Origin: Hymenopus coronatus | Taxonomy: Eukaryota; Arthropoda; Insecta; Mantodea; Hymenopodidae | Assembly (NCBI GenBank): GCA_030762935.1 | Contig: CM060890.1 | Coordinates: 148,617,629-148,681,628 of the forward strand | Direction of reading: 5' to 3' | DNA: 64,000 nt | Shown: positions 36,295-49,322 of the stretch, piece by piece | Position numbering within the stretch: the first letter of the stretch is position 1 | Layout: each line of letters begins with the position of its first letter | Translations under genes and position numbers: made by a program | Notes under the pieces: model-generated | Told to the model about the DNA's origin: nothing | The model's input: only the letters and a program-made list of their open reading frames with translations | Databases searched by the model: none

Positions 36295-36400
36295 TGAAGA
36301 TATATTATTTGGTGCTTCCGCAGGAAAGTGTGACGTTTGCCTTTTGGAGGTCACAGGTTCGATTCCCTTCAACCATCCAATTTTGTGTTTGGGCTTTTGC
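36295..36400 (+). mobile_element. tRNA-like SINE fragment
   Basis: TTTTGGAGGTCACAGGTTCGATTCCC contains a B-box-like GGTTCGATTCC with an upstream tRNA-like segment. No tail or duplication could be fixed. Confidence 0.4.
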
Positions 36401-37544
36401 CTTGACTCTGCTTGACTCATAAATAGACAGAGAATAGTTAGAAAATTCCCTATCCTTCTGCATTGTGTGTAGAGAAGCACGTTTTAGTCAAGTCGCCATA
36501 TGTAGACACTACACTTTTGAGATGAGTATGGCTTGTGTGGGGTTATTGTCCACCCAAAATCAAGATTTTGTGTGTTAAATGTTCAATTAAGAAACAAGTT
36601 TATACTATAATATATAATCGTCAATACGTTTGTGGTGTTTGGTTGCAGTTTCTCGAATAGCAGAAGCAAAAACAAGGAAAGGGAAATATGTTAAGTAAAC
36701 AGGTTAGTGTACTTATTTAAGAGAGTTATACATTATCAACAGAACGATTCTATATTATTTGTTACATTTTAGATCTCCAACTCGTTGAGAAGCAGTCTAA
36801 AATTGGTAACCTACTCCGGTTTATAAGAACATGCTTGCTAATTCGCCCATTTAGCAGGTATCGTGAGAAATAATTATGTGCTTATAATACCAGAACCGTG
36901 AGAATAGGGGGCGTGTTCCTCGCACTCGGAATTTAATATGTGCTGTCCACAGTGAAGGTCATTATAATCTTTGGAAGAATCTCTGATATTTATCACCTTT
37001 TTTTTTACACTTATTTGTAAGTTCATGTAGTGCAATTAATAGTAGCTATAAGCATAACAGAAAAACAATAAGATTTATTCAAAAGCTGATATTTTGTCCT
37101 CCTCCAGTTTTAGACCAAGGAATGAGAACAAAATTAAGTTATGACCTTGCCGTGATATTTAGTTCAATAATAACAATTTATTAATAATACTTTCGGATAA
37201 TGTGATTGTATTAAATATTCCTTTAACTGGACATCTCTTCCCTTCCATTGTTCTTTATTTTTTTTACTTCAAAACTTGGAAAAACTATTAACTTGAGAGA
37301 TGTTGCGTATGGTAGTACTACAAGATAGCGCTGGACACATTTCCGTCCTGTGACTTTACTTTTCATAAAGGAATCAGAACTCTCTGATTGGTTACAAAGG
37401 CTCAAAGTTACTGATAGATCAGTCGTTATTAGCATTCCGATGTTTGGTTACTCAATTTTTGTAACCAGCGTGTTTGTTTCTGTATGAGAGGTTTGTGATG
37501 TCGTAAAACGATGAAGTGGTCGTGTATAACAGCATGAGCACCAA
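36401..37544. other. Unique-looking sequence, no recognised gene
   Basis: AT-rich on both strands. Small frames only (37223-37435 minus is the longest), with no domain. No repeat family was recognised. Confidence 0.4.
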
Positions 37545-38606
37545 ACCCTCTCTATATTTACCATAGAGAACGTTTTGTACTCCAACCAACACTGTTATAC
37601 CGAATTCAAAAACAAAAAGTTCGTTAAATATCAAACTTGGTATCTAGGTTTGGTATCTTCCAAGGACGCGTCACCAAGAATTTCAAGAAAATCCCCTCAC
37701 CCGCAACTATCCTTTACATGAAAAAAAAAATAGAAAATTATGATTTTCTCAAAAATGGCTCTAACGATTTTGATTAAAATCTTCTATATTTGAGATTTTC
37801 ACATGGCAAATAAAATGTATATCTTCAATTTTCCGGACATAACCTCTGAAGACATGTTTCCTCTGGATGAATTTTGCATAACTGGTAAACCGTAATAGGT
37901 AGACAAAAAACTGCTAGACCTCAGTAAAACACACCATCTATGTGATCTACATTTTTTCATGGAGATGATTTTTTTGAGATATTCCTTGTTTCAGCTATAT
38001 TTCAGTCTGTCTCATACGGGAATTGGTAAACTCCTGTTAATACAAACAAAGGAACTTCAGTCACTTAGCACCAGCTTTTGACTATCATCCCTTATTCCCC
38101 TTTTACTTACAAGAAAGCAAGTAATAAGACTATTTCTGCTAATTTTTTCTCGATAAGCACGAAGTAAATATAAAAATAAGGTTGTTAACAATGATTTGTT
38201 GTAGAGAAAGTCTTGTGAATGGAACAAACCAGTTTTTTTTTTAACTTTCTCTATACTATGAACATAGTGTATAGAGAACGTATTGTATTCGAAACAAAAA
38301 TTCTAAACCGAACTCAAAAACGAAAAGTGCGATAAATATGAATCTTGGTATCTAAGTTGATTGTCTTCCAAGGGCGCAACCCGATTTTCAACAATATCCT
38401 ACTGCCTCAAGCTACTCTTTACATGGAAACAATTCAATAATTGTTATTTTCTTAAAAATTGCTCTAACGATTTGAATTAACGCATCGTGTGTATAAAATG
38501 TACATCTTGAATTTTCTGGGAATAGCCTCTGAGGACTACTTTATTTTGGATGAATTTTACGGAATGGTAAACCGTAGGTGTTTGACAAACACGTATACAC
38601 AAAAAA
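37545..38606 (-). mobile_element. Two HP1k copies head to tail
   Basis: 37545-38242 runs from CCCTCTCTATATTTACCATAGAG to GTCTTGTGAATGGAACAAACC. 38244-38606 starts AACTTTCTCTATACTATGAACATAG and is cut short after GTAAACCGTAGG. Both lack the usual GAGATTTCACCGG to CTTTTT section. Confidence 0.78.
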
Positions 38607-38607
38607 T

Positions 38608-39398
38608 CTTATGTGTTCCACTCAAATGACTTTCTCTACATCTCTGCAACAAATTATTGTTAAAAAGCTTAAGCCTCTATTTACTTCATGCTAACCGAGA
38701 AAAAAATAGCAGAAATAGTCTTATTACTTGCTTCCTTCTAAGTAGAAGGGAAATAAGGGAGTGCCATAGGTTAAAGTGATAGTCAAAAGCTGGTTGCTAT
38801 GTGACTGAAGTTCCTTTGTTTGTATGGACAGACGACAAATTCCTGTAAGAGAATGGTATAACCAATATCTCAAAGAGATTAACTCCACGAAAAAAATGTA
38901 TTTAACATGTGGATTTTAATGTCCTCTACATTTTTTGTGTGGTAAGTTTTTGTCCATCTCTTACGTTTAGCAGTTATGCAAAATTCCGTAAAATTCATCC
39001 AGAATAAAGTAGTCTTCAGAGGTTATTCCCAGATATACATATTATTTGTCATGGAAATATCTTAAATATAAGATACTTTAACCAAAATCTTTACAGCCAT
39101 TTTTTGAGAAAATCAAACATTTAAAATTTTTTTCATGTAAAGCGTAGTTTGGGGTTGAGGGGATTTTCTTGAAAATCTTCGTGTGCATCCTTGGAAGATA
39201 CTCACTTTAAATGCCTACATTAATTTTACGGACTTTACGTTTTTGAGCTGTGCTGTTCACAGAAACACACAGACACAAATGTTTTTTTTTTTTTTTTGAT
39301 TCAGGGGGACCCAAAACATGTATTTCCGGTGAAATCTCGGCAATGAATCTTTGGGTGACTTAGCAACCTTCTCTATATACTATGTAGAGAAAGTACAA
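38608..39398 (+). mobile_element. HP1k copy
   Basis: It starts TTATGTGTTCCACTCAAATGAC and ends CTATATACTATGTAGAGAAAGTA, with a T run at 39282-39297. Confidence 0.83.
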
Positions 39399-39750
39399 AT
39401 GTAAATCTCATTTAAGAATTTTTTTAAAGAGCTGACGTTTGTGAGATATTCCTTGTTATAGGCTTCACCTTTAAAGTAATTAATAACTTTCTCACATGGG
39501 AATTTGTCAACTCCTAGCCATACAAACAAAGGTCTTTATTACATGACCCAAGCTTTTAAAAAATGTGACTGTCACTTTAGCCTAGTGTGTTCCCTTCTAT
39601 TTACAAGGAAACAAGTAATAAGACCGTTTCTAATACTGTTTATCTCGATTAGCATGGTGTGGATAGAAGAATAGGCTTTATAATAATAATTTGTTACAGA
39701 GATGTAGAGAAAGTCGTGAGAATGGAACACATTAGATTTTTTTCCCTGTG
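39399..39750 (-). mobile_element. HP1k distal fragment
   Basis: From AAAGAGCTGACGTTTGTGAGATATTCC to GAGAAAGTCGTGAGAATGGAACACATTAGA. Confidence 0.78.
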
Positions 39751-40381
39751 TTTATTTGTTAATTTTATATATGTTGGTTACTGAAAATAAAGAATTATGT
39801 ATTAACGTTAGTTAAACTTCCCGACTTATATTTTCTCTGTAAATAGCGACGAGTCATTCCAAAAGTGACAATCCAACCCTCGTTACCGCCTGCATGCAAG
39901 ATCATGATTACTTTTCCAGAGGGTCGAAGGCAGCAAGAGCAACTGCAGCCATACCAACCTTTTCTTACATCATCATGAGTATCATGCCAACATTCATCCT
40001 GCCTGGACTAGTTCAGTCTACTTGCCTCGTCCTAACCGCCTCTTATTAAACGTGCGCAACTTCAATAGCAACTGTCTAAGCGAATCCCTTTTCTAAGGAA
40101 ACTACCTGGATTACTATTACTATTAGTTCTAGCATCAAAGCTAGACACGTACCAAGACCTCCACATATTTCAGTAACCATCTCTTGCACTTGTAAAGTTC
40201 ACAAGAAAACTACACAGTGAAGATGTTGCAAAGCTTGTTTTACTCCACGAGTAGTTAACATCTTTCTGTCATTTGTGATTTCTATTGGCTGAGTTGACGC
40301 GCTCTTTGGAGCACTGTAAAACGTCGCCGATTTCCCAGAATAATCAGTGCGTTATCTGAGAGGTTTCTATCAACCAAACAA
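39751..40381. other. Unique-looking sequence, no recognised gene
   Basis: 39850-40150 is less AT-rich than its surroundings but has no sustained open frame or known repeat. Confidence 0.4.
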
Positions 40382-41093
40382 AAATCTGATGTGTTAAACT
40401 CACATGACTTTCTCTAGCTGCTCTATAAAAATCTTACATAAGATTATTCTTCTTTCTACACCTTGCTAATCGAGATAATCATAGCAGAATGTTCTTATCA
40501 CTTAGTTCCTTATAAGTAGAAGGGAACTAAAGGAATGTGCTATGTTAAAGTGATAGTCAAATGTTTTAAAAGCTATTGTTATGTGAATGTCATTGCAAAT
40601 CGCTTCTTTGCTTGGCCAGCAGTAGAACAAATGAAAAACGATCAATTTCTGTACTTCACAACTGAAACCCATAACAAGGAATATCTCGGAACAACCTCCA
40701 CAAAAAAAAATGTAAAGGACATAAATTGAGTGTTTTGATGAGATCTACATTTCCTGTGTTGTAAGTTTTTGTCTATTTCTTATGATTTAGCAGTTAAGCG
40801 GATTTCGGCGAAATTCATCGAGAATAAAGAGGTCTTCGGAGGCTATTCCCAGAAAATTAGAGATCTGCATTTTATTTGGGATGTAAGTATCTTTAATATG
40901 CGGTATTTTAATCAAAATCTTTAGAGCCATTTTTTAGAAAATCAAAATTTTCGAAAATGTTTCCATGTAAAGGGTAGTTGGGGATGGGGGGAGTTACTTG
41001 TAAATCTTGTGTCGCATCCTTGGAAGTTACCAAACTTAAATACCAAGTTTGGTATTTAACGGACTTTTCGTTTTTGAGCTATGCTGCCCAAAG

Positions 41094-41132
<39 letters not shown>

Positions 41133-41253
41133 GACATATTTCTAAAAATGCTTTTTATGTATTCGAGGGGTATGGAAATCTCGGTATTGAATTTTTGGGT
41201 GCAATACAATAACTTCTCTATACACCATGTACATAGTACGTGTAGAGAAAGTA
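40382..41253 (+). mobile_element. HP1k copy, complete, flanked by unique DNA
   Basis: It starts TCTGATGTGTTAAACTCACATG and ends CATAGTACGTGTAGAGAAAGTAA. The left flank ends CAAACAAAAA and the right flank begins TAAAGCGC, with no obvious duplication. The variable stretch is a (CA)n tract at 41095-41127. The central palindrome is at 41036-41059. Confidence 0.88.
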
Positions 41254-41525
41254 ATAAAGCGCATGTTAACCTTTTCAGTAGCATAATAATAACTACATTC
41301 ACAAGAAATTATTGTTACAAACTGATATTTGTGGTTGTGCTTTTGCATGTTGTTTCCTCAGTTACTTTTCTTTCTTTGTAGTTTACTCAGAGTTTTAATT
41401 AATTATTTATTTGAGTGTGTTGTTCAATAGTTTCTAAATGCGTCCGAAGAAACGCAGAGCCATTTGAGAAGGTTAAATGGGAACAGATAAACCGGCTAGT
41501 CATGAATATAATACCTGGTTATTTA
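41254..41525. other. Short spacer
   Basis: Nothing recognised. Confidence 0.4.
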
Positions 41526-42131
41526 CAAGCGCTATCCAGAAAGTAAAGAGTGATTTGGTATAACTAAACAATAACGAAAGTTATCAACACAAAACTTTAT
41601 TTACTTACTCTGTTTCTCAACATCATTGCTATCAACGTATTTATTGTCACGTGGTACCAGTTTCTCAATGCCAAAGAACTTATTGGTTTTTTTGAATGCA
41701 CAAAATGTTGGCCAATCGAATTTTAAAGGCAAATAACGCAAGTGTATAGTGATAACAAAATGAACGAGTCTTCAGTGAGGAAATGACACATAATTTCCGA
41801 GTAATCAAGGAAGAACATAACAGTGTGTACGATAAAGACCGGAGTGGAAGTTCATCAATCGTTATGGAGCAGTTGAAAGCAAATGCTGATAAAATAATCC
41901 AGAAAAAAAAAAAACGGCGTTTCACTTTGGACACGTACATGACTTTTTGGATGGAAAAGATTTAGCAGTGGAAGAGTGTAACATCTGCATTGAAAAACTG
42001 GTACCACGTGACAAGAAATAGCAATGTCGATTACGTTGAGGAATAGAGTAAGGTAAATAAAGTTTTGTGTTGATATCTTTCGTTACTACTTAGTTATGCC
42101 AAATCGTGTGTCAGTTTCTGGATGAGCCTTA
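41526..42131 (+). mobile_element. Degraded mariner-like element (copy C)
   Basis: TA flanks at 41524-41525 and 42132-42133 enclose inverted ends (left GCTATCCAGAAAGT; right, reversed, GGCTCATCCAGAAACTGAC). A plus-strand remnant at 41783-41965 includes KEEHNSVYDKDRSGSSS, the same helix-turn-helix linker seen in copy B. It runs into an A-rich stretch and stops. It has no 123-bp array and no catalytic core. Confidence 0.75.
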
Positions 42132-42717
42132 TAATTGAGACTAACGAACACCGTTTCGTGTATTAGCAAAACAGCCAAGACGTTAGTATTTGACATGGGC
42201 TAGTAATATTTCGCATGCATGAGAGCGCATGCGCGATAGGCTGTCGCATTTGTACTAGATCCACATATACATACGAGTTCAAGAAGTGTGCCCTTCTGTC
42301 CCAATTTGGGAACTGAAATAGTTAAATAAGGAATACAAAGTATTCTCTTGGGTGTCGTTAAGATCTAGTCTGCCTGTAATATTCTCAAGACGTGACGTCA
42401 TCTGCTGCTCTTCACCTACTTACATATTCTAAAGCAGTGCCGCAGTTTCTGCAGGTGTATAAACCAACGCGAGCGAGACAAAGGGAACTTGAGGTAAAGT
42501 GCTCTAAGCTGGAACAAAAACTTCCTCTTTTTTCATTTTATTGTTGGCAGATCAGCATTTATGCTACACAACCATAGAGAACAAAAACATTAAACACTAC
42601 ATTAACATTTGAGGTTGGTTCCTCTAACATAAACAGAAATAGTTATTAGTAATATAACTTTACAAATAAATGTTACAATTGAATGAAAGTATAAGTAATA
42701 ACAAAAATAACTTACAA
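42132..42717. other. Unique-looking sequence, no recognised gene
   Basis: It contains the CG-bearing phrase GCATGCATGAGAGCGCATGC near 42212. Small frames only. Confidence 0.4.
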
Positions 42718-43841
42718 AAATCCGATGTGTTCCATTCACATGACTTTCTCTACATCTCTGCAACAATTTATTGTTAGAAACCTTATGCTTCTATTTATTT
42801 CATGCTAATCGACAAAAAATTAGCAGAAATAGTCTTATTACTTGTTTCCTTGTAAGTAGAAGCAAAATAAGGGAGTACCATAGGTTAAAGTGATAGTCAA
42901 AAGCTGGTTGTTAGGTGACTGAAGTTCCTTTGTTTCTATGGACAGGAATTGACTAATTCCTGTATGACAAAAGTATAACTTTTTCAAAGCTGAAACCAAA
43001 ATCAAGGAATATCTCAAAAACGATCAGCTCCACGAAAAAAATTATGTACATAGTGTGCAGAGAAGGTATGTATTCCACCAAAAAATTGAATACTGAGATT
43101 TCACCAGAAATGCATGTTATGGGTCCCCCTGAATCCAAAATAAAAGCATTTTTGGAAAAAGATCCGTGTGTGTGTGTCTGGGGACAGCATAGCTCAAAAC
43201 TGAAAAGACCGTTAAATACCAAACTTGGTATATTCCAAGGATGCGAGACGAGGATTCTTAAGAAAATCCCCAACTACCCTTTACATTGAACTTTTTTAAA
43301 AATTATGATTTTCTAAAAAATGGCTGTAACGATTTTGACTAAAATATCGTACATAAAAGATATTTACCCGACAAATAAAATGTATATCTTGAATTTTCTG
43401 GAAATAGCATCCGAAGACTACTTTATTCTGGATGAATTTTACGGAATTTTGCATAACTGCTAAACCGTAAGAAATGGACAGGAACTTACCATATAAAATG
43501 TAGAGCATATTAAAACACACAATTTATGTTATATGCATTTTTTTTTTTTTTTTTTTTTTGGAGTTGGTCGCTTTCTGATATATTCCTTGATTTTGGTTTC
43601 AGCTTTGAAAAAGTTATACTTTTGTCATACAAGAATTTGTCAACCTCTGTTCATACAAACAAATGAACTTAGTTCATATAGCAACCAGCTTTTGACTGTC
43701 AGTTTAACGTATGCTACTCCCTCATTTCTCTTCTACTTACAAGGAGGCAATTAATAAGACTATTTCTGCTACTTTTTTCTCGATTGGCATAACGTAAATA
43801 GGATGAGAGAAAGTCATGTGAATGGAATACATCAGATTTTT
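42718..43841. mobile_element. HP1k plus half joined to a complete minus copy
   Basis: 42718-43043 is plus (TCCGATGTGTTCCATTCACATG to GATCAGCTCCACG). 43044-43841 is minus, from TGTACATAGTGTGCAGAGAAGG to GAGAAAGTCATGTGAATGGAATACATCAGA, with a T run at 43537-43559. Confidence 0.82.
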
Positions 43842-44602
43842 CTTAATGTTCAATAAAATATTGAAAAACAATTTTTTATAATTGCATTTATAGTTTTTTC
43901 AAGTGTTTAAAAAAGTACTTGGCTAACCACGAACTGTAAGTTAGTTATCAGATCTAGTATTCGCAACATACATTCCCGACCTGATAGGTATAACTTACAG
44001 TTCCTAGTACGGGAATATACAATGAAACGTGAATACATACTTTAATACTTATAGCTTCGTATTTCCCTAGATGCTGCTCGGGTGAAGAATGAACTATGTT
44101 TTAAAGAGGTAGGTGAGGTTCGAAGCCCGAGTGAGTCCTTATCTCTACATGCCGTTTGTCCTTTACTCACGTGTGTTTTATTAGCCCCGCTGCTGTTTTC
44201 GGAAAGCTCACCTTGCACAAGGAAACAGTCTCATTAGAACTCTTAGTCTAGTTGAGTTAATTAGCAGAAGTAGAGAGATATCTCCGTAACTTGATTTGCA
44301 TAGCGAAATCATAAAGACAGAGCGGGCGGGCGGGGCAAGTTTATAATTGTTTCCTGCTATTCTACTTAGTATTTAAACGTTATCTTGTAAAGCGCTAAGG
44401 GGAGGAGTTTGATGCCATGTACAATGTTTCAAGAATTGTCTTTTGTATGCATTGCGCATGGGAACAAAAGTTGGCCGTATTTCATGACGACGGGGTTGTA
44501 TCCGTGGCTACCCTCTGCTACAGCAGCAGTGCCACATACACCCCTCCACCTCACGTTCAAGTGTTTTCAGAAGAATGACGATACCGATTACTGAACTTCA
44601 TG
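43842..44602. other. Unique-looking sequence with one hairpin
   Basis: Arms GAACTGTAAGTTAGTTATCA (43931-43950) and, inverted, 43981-44003 (TATAACTTACAGTTC) form an imperfect 20-bp stem with a loop of about 30 bases. Nothing else was recognised; a short frame at 44409-44594 has no known domain. Confidence 0.4.
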
Positions 44603-44945
44603 TGACGGTGATCCAAAAAGTGGACGATTTGGCATAAATAACGAAAGTTATCAACACAAAGTTTCACTACCTTACTCTATTTCTCAACATTGCTATCAAG
44701 GTATTTATTGTCACGTGGTACAGATGTTATACTCTTCCACCGCTAAACATCTGAGCCAAGATGTCATTGCCACTTTGAGGTCTTCATGACCGGGAAATCT
44801 TTTCATCCAAAAAGTCATGTAGGGTGTCCAAATTAAAACACCGATTTTTCTGAATTCTTTTATCAACATTTGCTTTCAACTGCTCCATAACGATTGATGA
44901 ACTTCCACTCCGGTCTTTAGCGTACACACTGATTCTTCTTGATTT
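44603..44945 (-). mobile_element. Mariner-like fragment (copy D), right end missing
   Basis: It has the same left end as copy B (GTGATCCAAAAAGTGGACGATTTGG) and a single version of the segment that is a 123-bp array there. It then matches the RSGSSS-coding region (reverse of CTCCATAACGATTGATGAAC) and breaks at an HP1k copy. Confidence 0.72.
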
Positions 44946-44965
44946 GAATTTTAAAGAATCATATT

Positions 44966-45086
44966 TTTACGTTCTGTGTACGTACTATGTACATAGTGTA
45001 TAGAGAAGGTATTGCACTCCATCCAAAAATTCGATACCGAGATTTCTCCGGAAATATATCCTTCAGGGTCCCCTGTATCCAAAAAA
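44966..45086 (-). mobile_element. HP1k terminal fragment with the same break as 28711-28827
   Basis: It starts TTACGTTCTGTGTACGTACTATG and stops at GGGTCCCCTGTATCC, followed at once by a plus copy. Confidence 0.8.
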
Positions 45087-45955
45087 ATCTGATGTGTTCA
45101 TTTCATATGACTTTCTCTATACATCTGCAACAAATTATTGTTAAAAAAAATATTATGCTTCTATTTACATCATGCTAATCCAGAAAAAAATGACAGAAAT
45201 AGTCTTATTACTTGCTTCCTTGTAAGTAGAAGCGAAATAAGGGAGTAGCATAGGTTAAAGTGATAGTCAAAAGCTGGTTGCTATGTGACTGAAGTTTCTT
45301 TATTTGTATGGATACGAGTTGACAAATTCCTGTATGAGAAAATATAAGTTTTTGAAAGGTGAAATCATAAACAAGGAATAACTCAAAAACGATCAACTCC
45401 ACGATAAAAATTATATAACATAAATGTGTGTTTTAACGTGCCTTACATTTTCTGTGGGGTAAGCGTTTGTCTATCTCTTACCGTTTAGCAGTTAAGGAAA
45501 ATTCGTCAAAATTCATCCAGAATAAAGAGGTCTTCGGAGACTATTCCTAGAAAATTCAAGATATACATTTTATTTGGTATGTAAATATCTGTAATATACG
45601 GGATTTTAATCAAAATCGTTACAGCCATTTTTTAGAAAATCAAAACATGTAAAGGGTAGTTTGGGGTGGGGGATTTTCTTGAAAATCTTCGTGTCGCGTC
45701 CTTGGAAAATACCGAACTTAATTACCAAGTTTGGTTTTTAACGGTCTTTTCGTTTTTGAGCTATGCTGCCCACATACACACACACACACGCAGACAGACA
45801 GATAGACACACACAAGGACATATTTCTAAAAATGTTTTTTTTATTCAGGGGGTCTCAAAACATATATTTCCGATGAAATCTCGGTATCGAATTTTGGGTG
45901 CAATACAATACCTTCTCTATACACTATGTACCTACTACGTATAGAGAAAGTAAAA
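45087..45955 (+). mobile_element. HP1k copy
   Basis: It starts TCTGATGTGTTCATTTCATATG and ends CTACTACGTATAGAGAAAGTA. The CA/GA-rich stretch is at 45775-45815. Confidence 0.86.
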
Positions 45956-45956
45956 C

Positions 45957-46710
45957 TCATTTTCAGAAAAAGGTTCGTGCGTGTGTCCGTGTGTCTGTGA
46001 ACACGATAACTCAAAAACTAAAAATCGGTAAAATACCAATACTTAAATATTTAAGTTTGGTGTCTTCCAGGGAAGCGACACGAAGATTTTGAGAAAAATC
46101 CCCCCACACCAAACTAATCTTTACATGGAACTGTTTTCGAAAATGTTGATTTTCTCTATAATGGCTCTAACCATATTGATTAAAATATCGTATGTTAAAG
46201 ATATTTACCAGACAAATAAAATGAATATCTTGAACTTTCTGAGAATAGAATAGCCTCTGAAGACTACTTTATTCTGGATGCATTTTACGGAATTTTGCAT
46301 AACTGCTAAAGCGTAAGAGATGGACAAAAACTTACTACACAAAAAATGTAAAGCACGTTAAAGCACACAATTTAGGCTACATACAGTTTTTCGTGGAGTA
46401 AATCGCTTTTGAAATATTCCTTGTTTTTGGTTTCACCGTTAAAAAACTTTCTTTTCTCATACAGGAATTTGTCAACTCCTGTCCATACAAACAAAGGAAC
46501 TTCAGTCACATAGCAACCAGCTTTTGACTACCACTTTAACCTATGGTACTCCCTTAGTTCGCTTCTACTTAGAAGGATGCAAGTAATACGACTTTTTCTG
46601 CTAATTTTTGCTCGATTAGCATGAAGTAAAAAGAAGCATAACCTTTTTCAAAATAATGTGGTTGCAAAGATGTGGAGAAAGTCATGTAAATTGAACACAT
46701 CACATTTTTT
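45957..46710 (-). mobile_element. HP1k copy, hairpin end missing
   Basis: It begins at TTTTCAGAAAAAGGTTCGTGCG and ends GAGAAAGTCATGTAAATTGAACACATCACA. Confidence 0.82.
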
Positions 46711-46908
46711 TTACAAAAGGAGAAAAACATTTATATCCATTGCAAAAGCAAGATTTCTTAAATTTTAATTTAAAACTGCTGAAATAAACAGCCCATATTT
46801 AGAGACTTGCTCACAATAGTTCTGGAAAGATGCAGAAATAATGTTTAGCTGGCCAGCATTTATTTTATCGTTCACGTTAAGTTTTGAAAGTGTAGAAATA
46901 TAAAGTTT

Positions 46909-47758
46909 CTGATGTGTTCCATTCACGTGACTTTCTCTATATCTCTGTAACACAGTATTGTTAAAAAGCTTATGCTTCTATTTACTTCATGCTAATCGAG
47001 AAACAATTATTAGAAATATTCTTATTACTTGCTTCCTTGTAAGTAGAAATGAAATAAGGGAGTACCATAGGTTAAAGTGCTAGTCAAAAGCTGGTTGCTA
47101 TGTGACTGAAGTTCTTTATTTGTATGGACAGGAGTTGACAAATTCCTGTATGAGAAAAGTATGTTTTTTAAAGGTGAAACCAAAAAACAAGGAGTATGTC
47201 AAAAACGAGCAACTCCACGAAAAAAATGTATATAACATAAATTGTGTGTTTTAAAGTGCTCTACATTTTTGAGGTAAGTTTTTGTCCATCTCTTACGGTT
47301 TAGCAGTTGTGCATAATTCTGTAAAATTAATCCAGAATAAAGTAGTTTTCAGAGGCCATTCCCAGAAAATTCAAGATAGGCATTTTATTTGTCAAGTAAA
47401 TATCTTTAATATATGATATTTTAATCAAAATCGTTAAGGCATTTTTGAGAAAATCAAAATTTTCGAAAAGTGTCCCATGTAAAGAAAGGGTAGTTTTGGG
47501 TGAGGAGACTTTTTCCAAAATCTAATGTCGCATCTCTGGAAGATACTAAACTTAAATACCAAATTTGGTATTTTACCGACTTTTCGTTTTCGAGTTGTCT
47601 TGTTCACAGACACAGACAGCCCTTTTTCTGAAAATGCTTTTTTTAATTATAGGGGACCCCAAAAACATATTTCCGGTGAAATCTCGGTATAGAAATTTTG
47701 GGTGGAATACAATACCTTCTCTCTGCACTATGTATATAGTACGTGTAGAGAAAGTAAT
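46909..47758 (+). mobile_element. HP1k copy, complete
   Basis: It starts TCTGATGTGTTCCATTCACGTG and ends GTATATAGTACGTGTAGAGAAAGTAA. The left flank ATATAAAGTT and right flank TAAACAAATG show no duplication. Confidence 0.87.
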
Positions 47759-47850
47759 AAACAAATGATTCAGCTATGGATCAAACTAGTAAACATAAGA
47801 CTAATGCCATGAGATTCTGGGAGCTGAACAAACAGTTGAGACATTAGAAA

Positions 47851-48998
47851 ATGTTGTCATGTATGTAGTGTTAGGAGACACAAAAACAGAGAGTAAGTTG
47901 GCCAAGACAACATTAATATCTCACACCGTGGCCCTTTCTAACTAAGCCACTGAAATATTGTCATGTATGTAGTGTTAGGAGACACAAAAACAGAGAGTAA
48001 GTTGGCCAAGACAACATTAATATCTCACACCGTGGCCCTTTCTAACTAAAGCACTGAAATATTGTCATGTATGTAGTGTTAGGAGACACAAAAACAGAGA
48101 GTAAGTTGGCCAAGACAACATTAATATCTCACACCGTGGCCCTTTCTAACTAAAGCACTGAAATATTGTCATGTATGTAGTGTTAGGAGACACAAAAACA
48201 GAGAGTAAGTTGCCCAAGACAACATTAATATCTCACACCGTGGCCCTTTCTAAATAAAGCACTGAAATATTGTCATGTATATAGTGTTAGGAGACACAAA
48301 ACAGAGGGTAAGTTGGCCAAGACAACATTAATATCTCACACCGTGGCCCTTTCTAACTAAACCACTGAAATATTGTCATGTATGTAGTGTTAGGAGACAC
48401 AAAAGGAGAGAGTAAGTTGGCCAAGACAACATTAATATCTCACACCGTGGCCCTTTCTAACTAAACCACTGAAATATTGACATGTATGTAGTGTTAGGAG
48501 ACACAAAAGGAGAGAGTAAGTTGGCCAAGACAACATTAATATCTCACACCGCGGCCTTTTCTAACTAAACCACTGAAATATTGTCATGTATGTAGTGTTA
48601 GGAGACACAAAAGGAGAGAGTAAGTTGGCCAAGACAACATTAATATCTCACACCGTGGCCCTTTCTAACTAAACCACTGAAATATTGTCATGTATGTAGT
48701 GTTAGGAGACACAAAAACAGAGAGTAAGTTGCCCAAGACAACATTAATATCTCACACCGTGGCCCTTTCTAACTAAACCACTGAAATATTGTCATGTATG
48801 TAGTGTTAGGAGACACAAAAACAGAGAGTAAGTTGGCCAAAGCAACATTAATATCTCACACCGTGGCCCTTTCTAACTAAACCACTGAAATATTGTCATG
48901 TATGTAGTGTTAGGAGACACAAAAACAGAGAGTAAGTTGGCCAAAGCAACATTAATATCTCACACCGCGGCCTTTTCTAACTAAAGCACTGAAATATT
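47851..48998. repeat. 104-bp minisatellite, 11 copies
   Basis: GTCATGTATGTAGTGTTAGG recurs at 47856, 47960, 48064 and 48168, exactly 104 bp apart, up to 48998. Copies differ by few bases (AACAGAGAG versus AGGAGAGAG; GTGGCCC versus GCGGCCT), so the array is young. Confidence 0.95.
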
Positions 48999-49072
48999 AA
49001 AACAATAAATGCTATTGTTATCAACACTATTATTGTACTATACCCATGCCGCTGAATCCTTGGGAGTTCAGA

Positions 49073-49322
49073 GGGCCGCGCTGTGGCCGACTGGTTAGAC
49101 CACTTGCCTCTGACCTAGTCGGCCGGGGTTCTATCCCAAGCGACCGAATGTGACATTTGTGGTGGACAAAGCGGCGCTGGGGCGGGATTTCTCCGGGTAC
49201 TCCGATTTCCTCCGCCATCGCATTCCACTGGTGCTCCATCATTCATGTATCATCAGTGTCACCACCTGCGGTGCCATAAGTAGTTAAAGCGGGCGTTAAA
49301 CACTATCCAAAAAAAAAAAAAT
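49073..49322 (+). mobile_element. tRNA-derived SINE, family A, complete with A tail and target duplication
   Basis: The head GGCCGACTGGTTAGACCACT (A-box region) and GGGGTTCTATCCC (B box) lead to a body with GTGGTGGACAAAGCGGCG and a tail GCGGGCGTTAAACACTATCC plus A13. Near-identical TGGGAGTTCAG and TGGGAGTTAAG flank it. Confidence 0.85.

Noticed and set aside
41783..41965. Active transposase
   Set aside because: Only the helix-turn-helix linker region is left; the catalytic core is absent and the frame runs into an A tract.
44085..44150. Possible tRNA gene near GAGGTTCGAAGCCC
   Set aside because: A B-box-like core is present but no matching acceptor and anticodon stems could be drawn; too weak to list.
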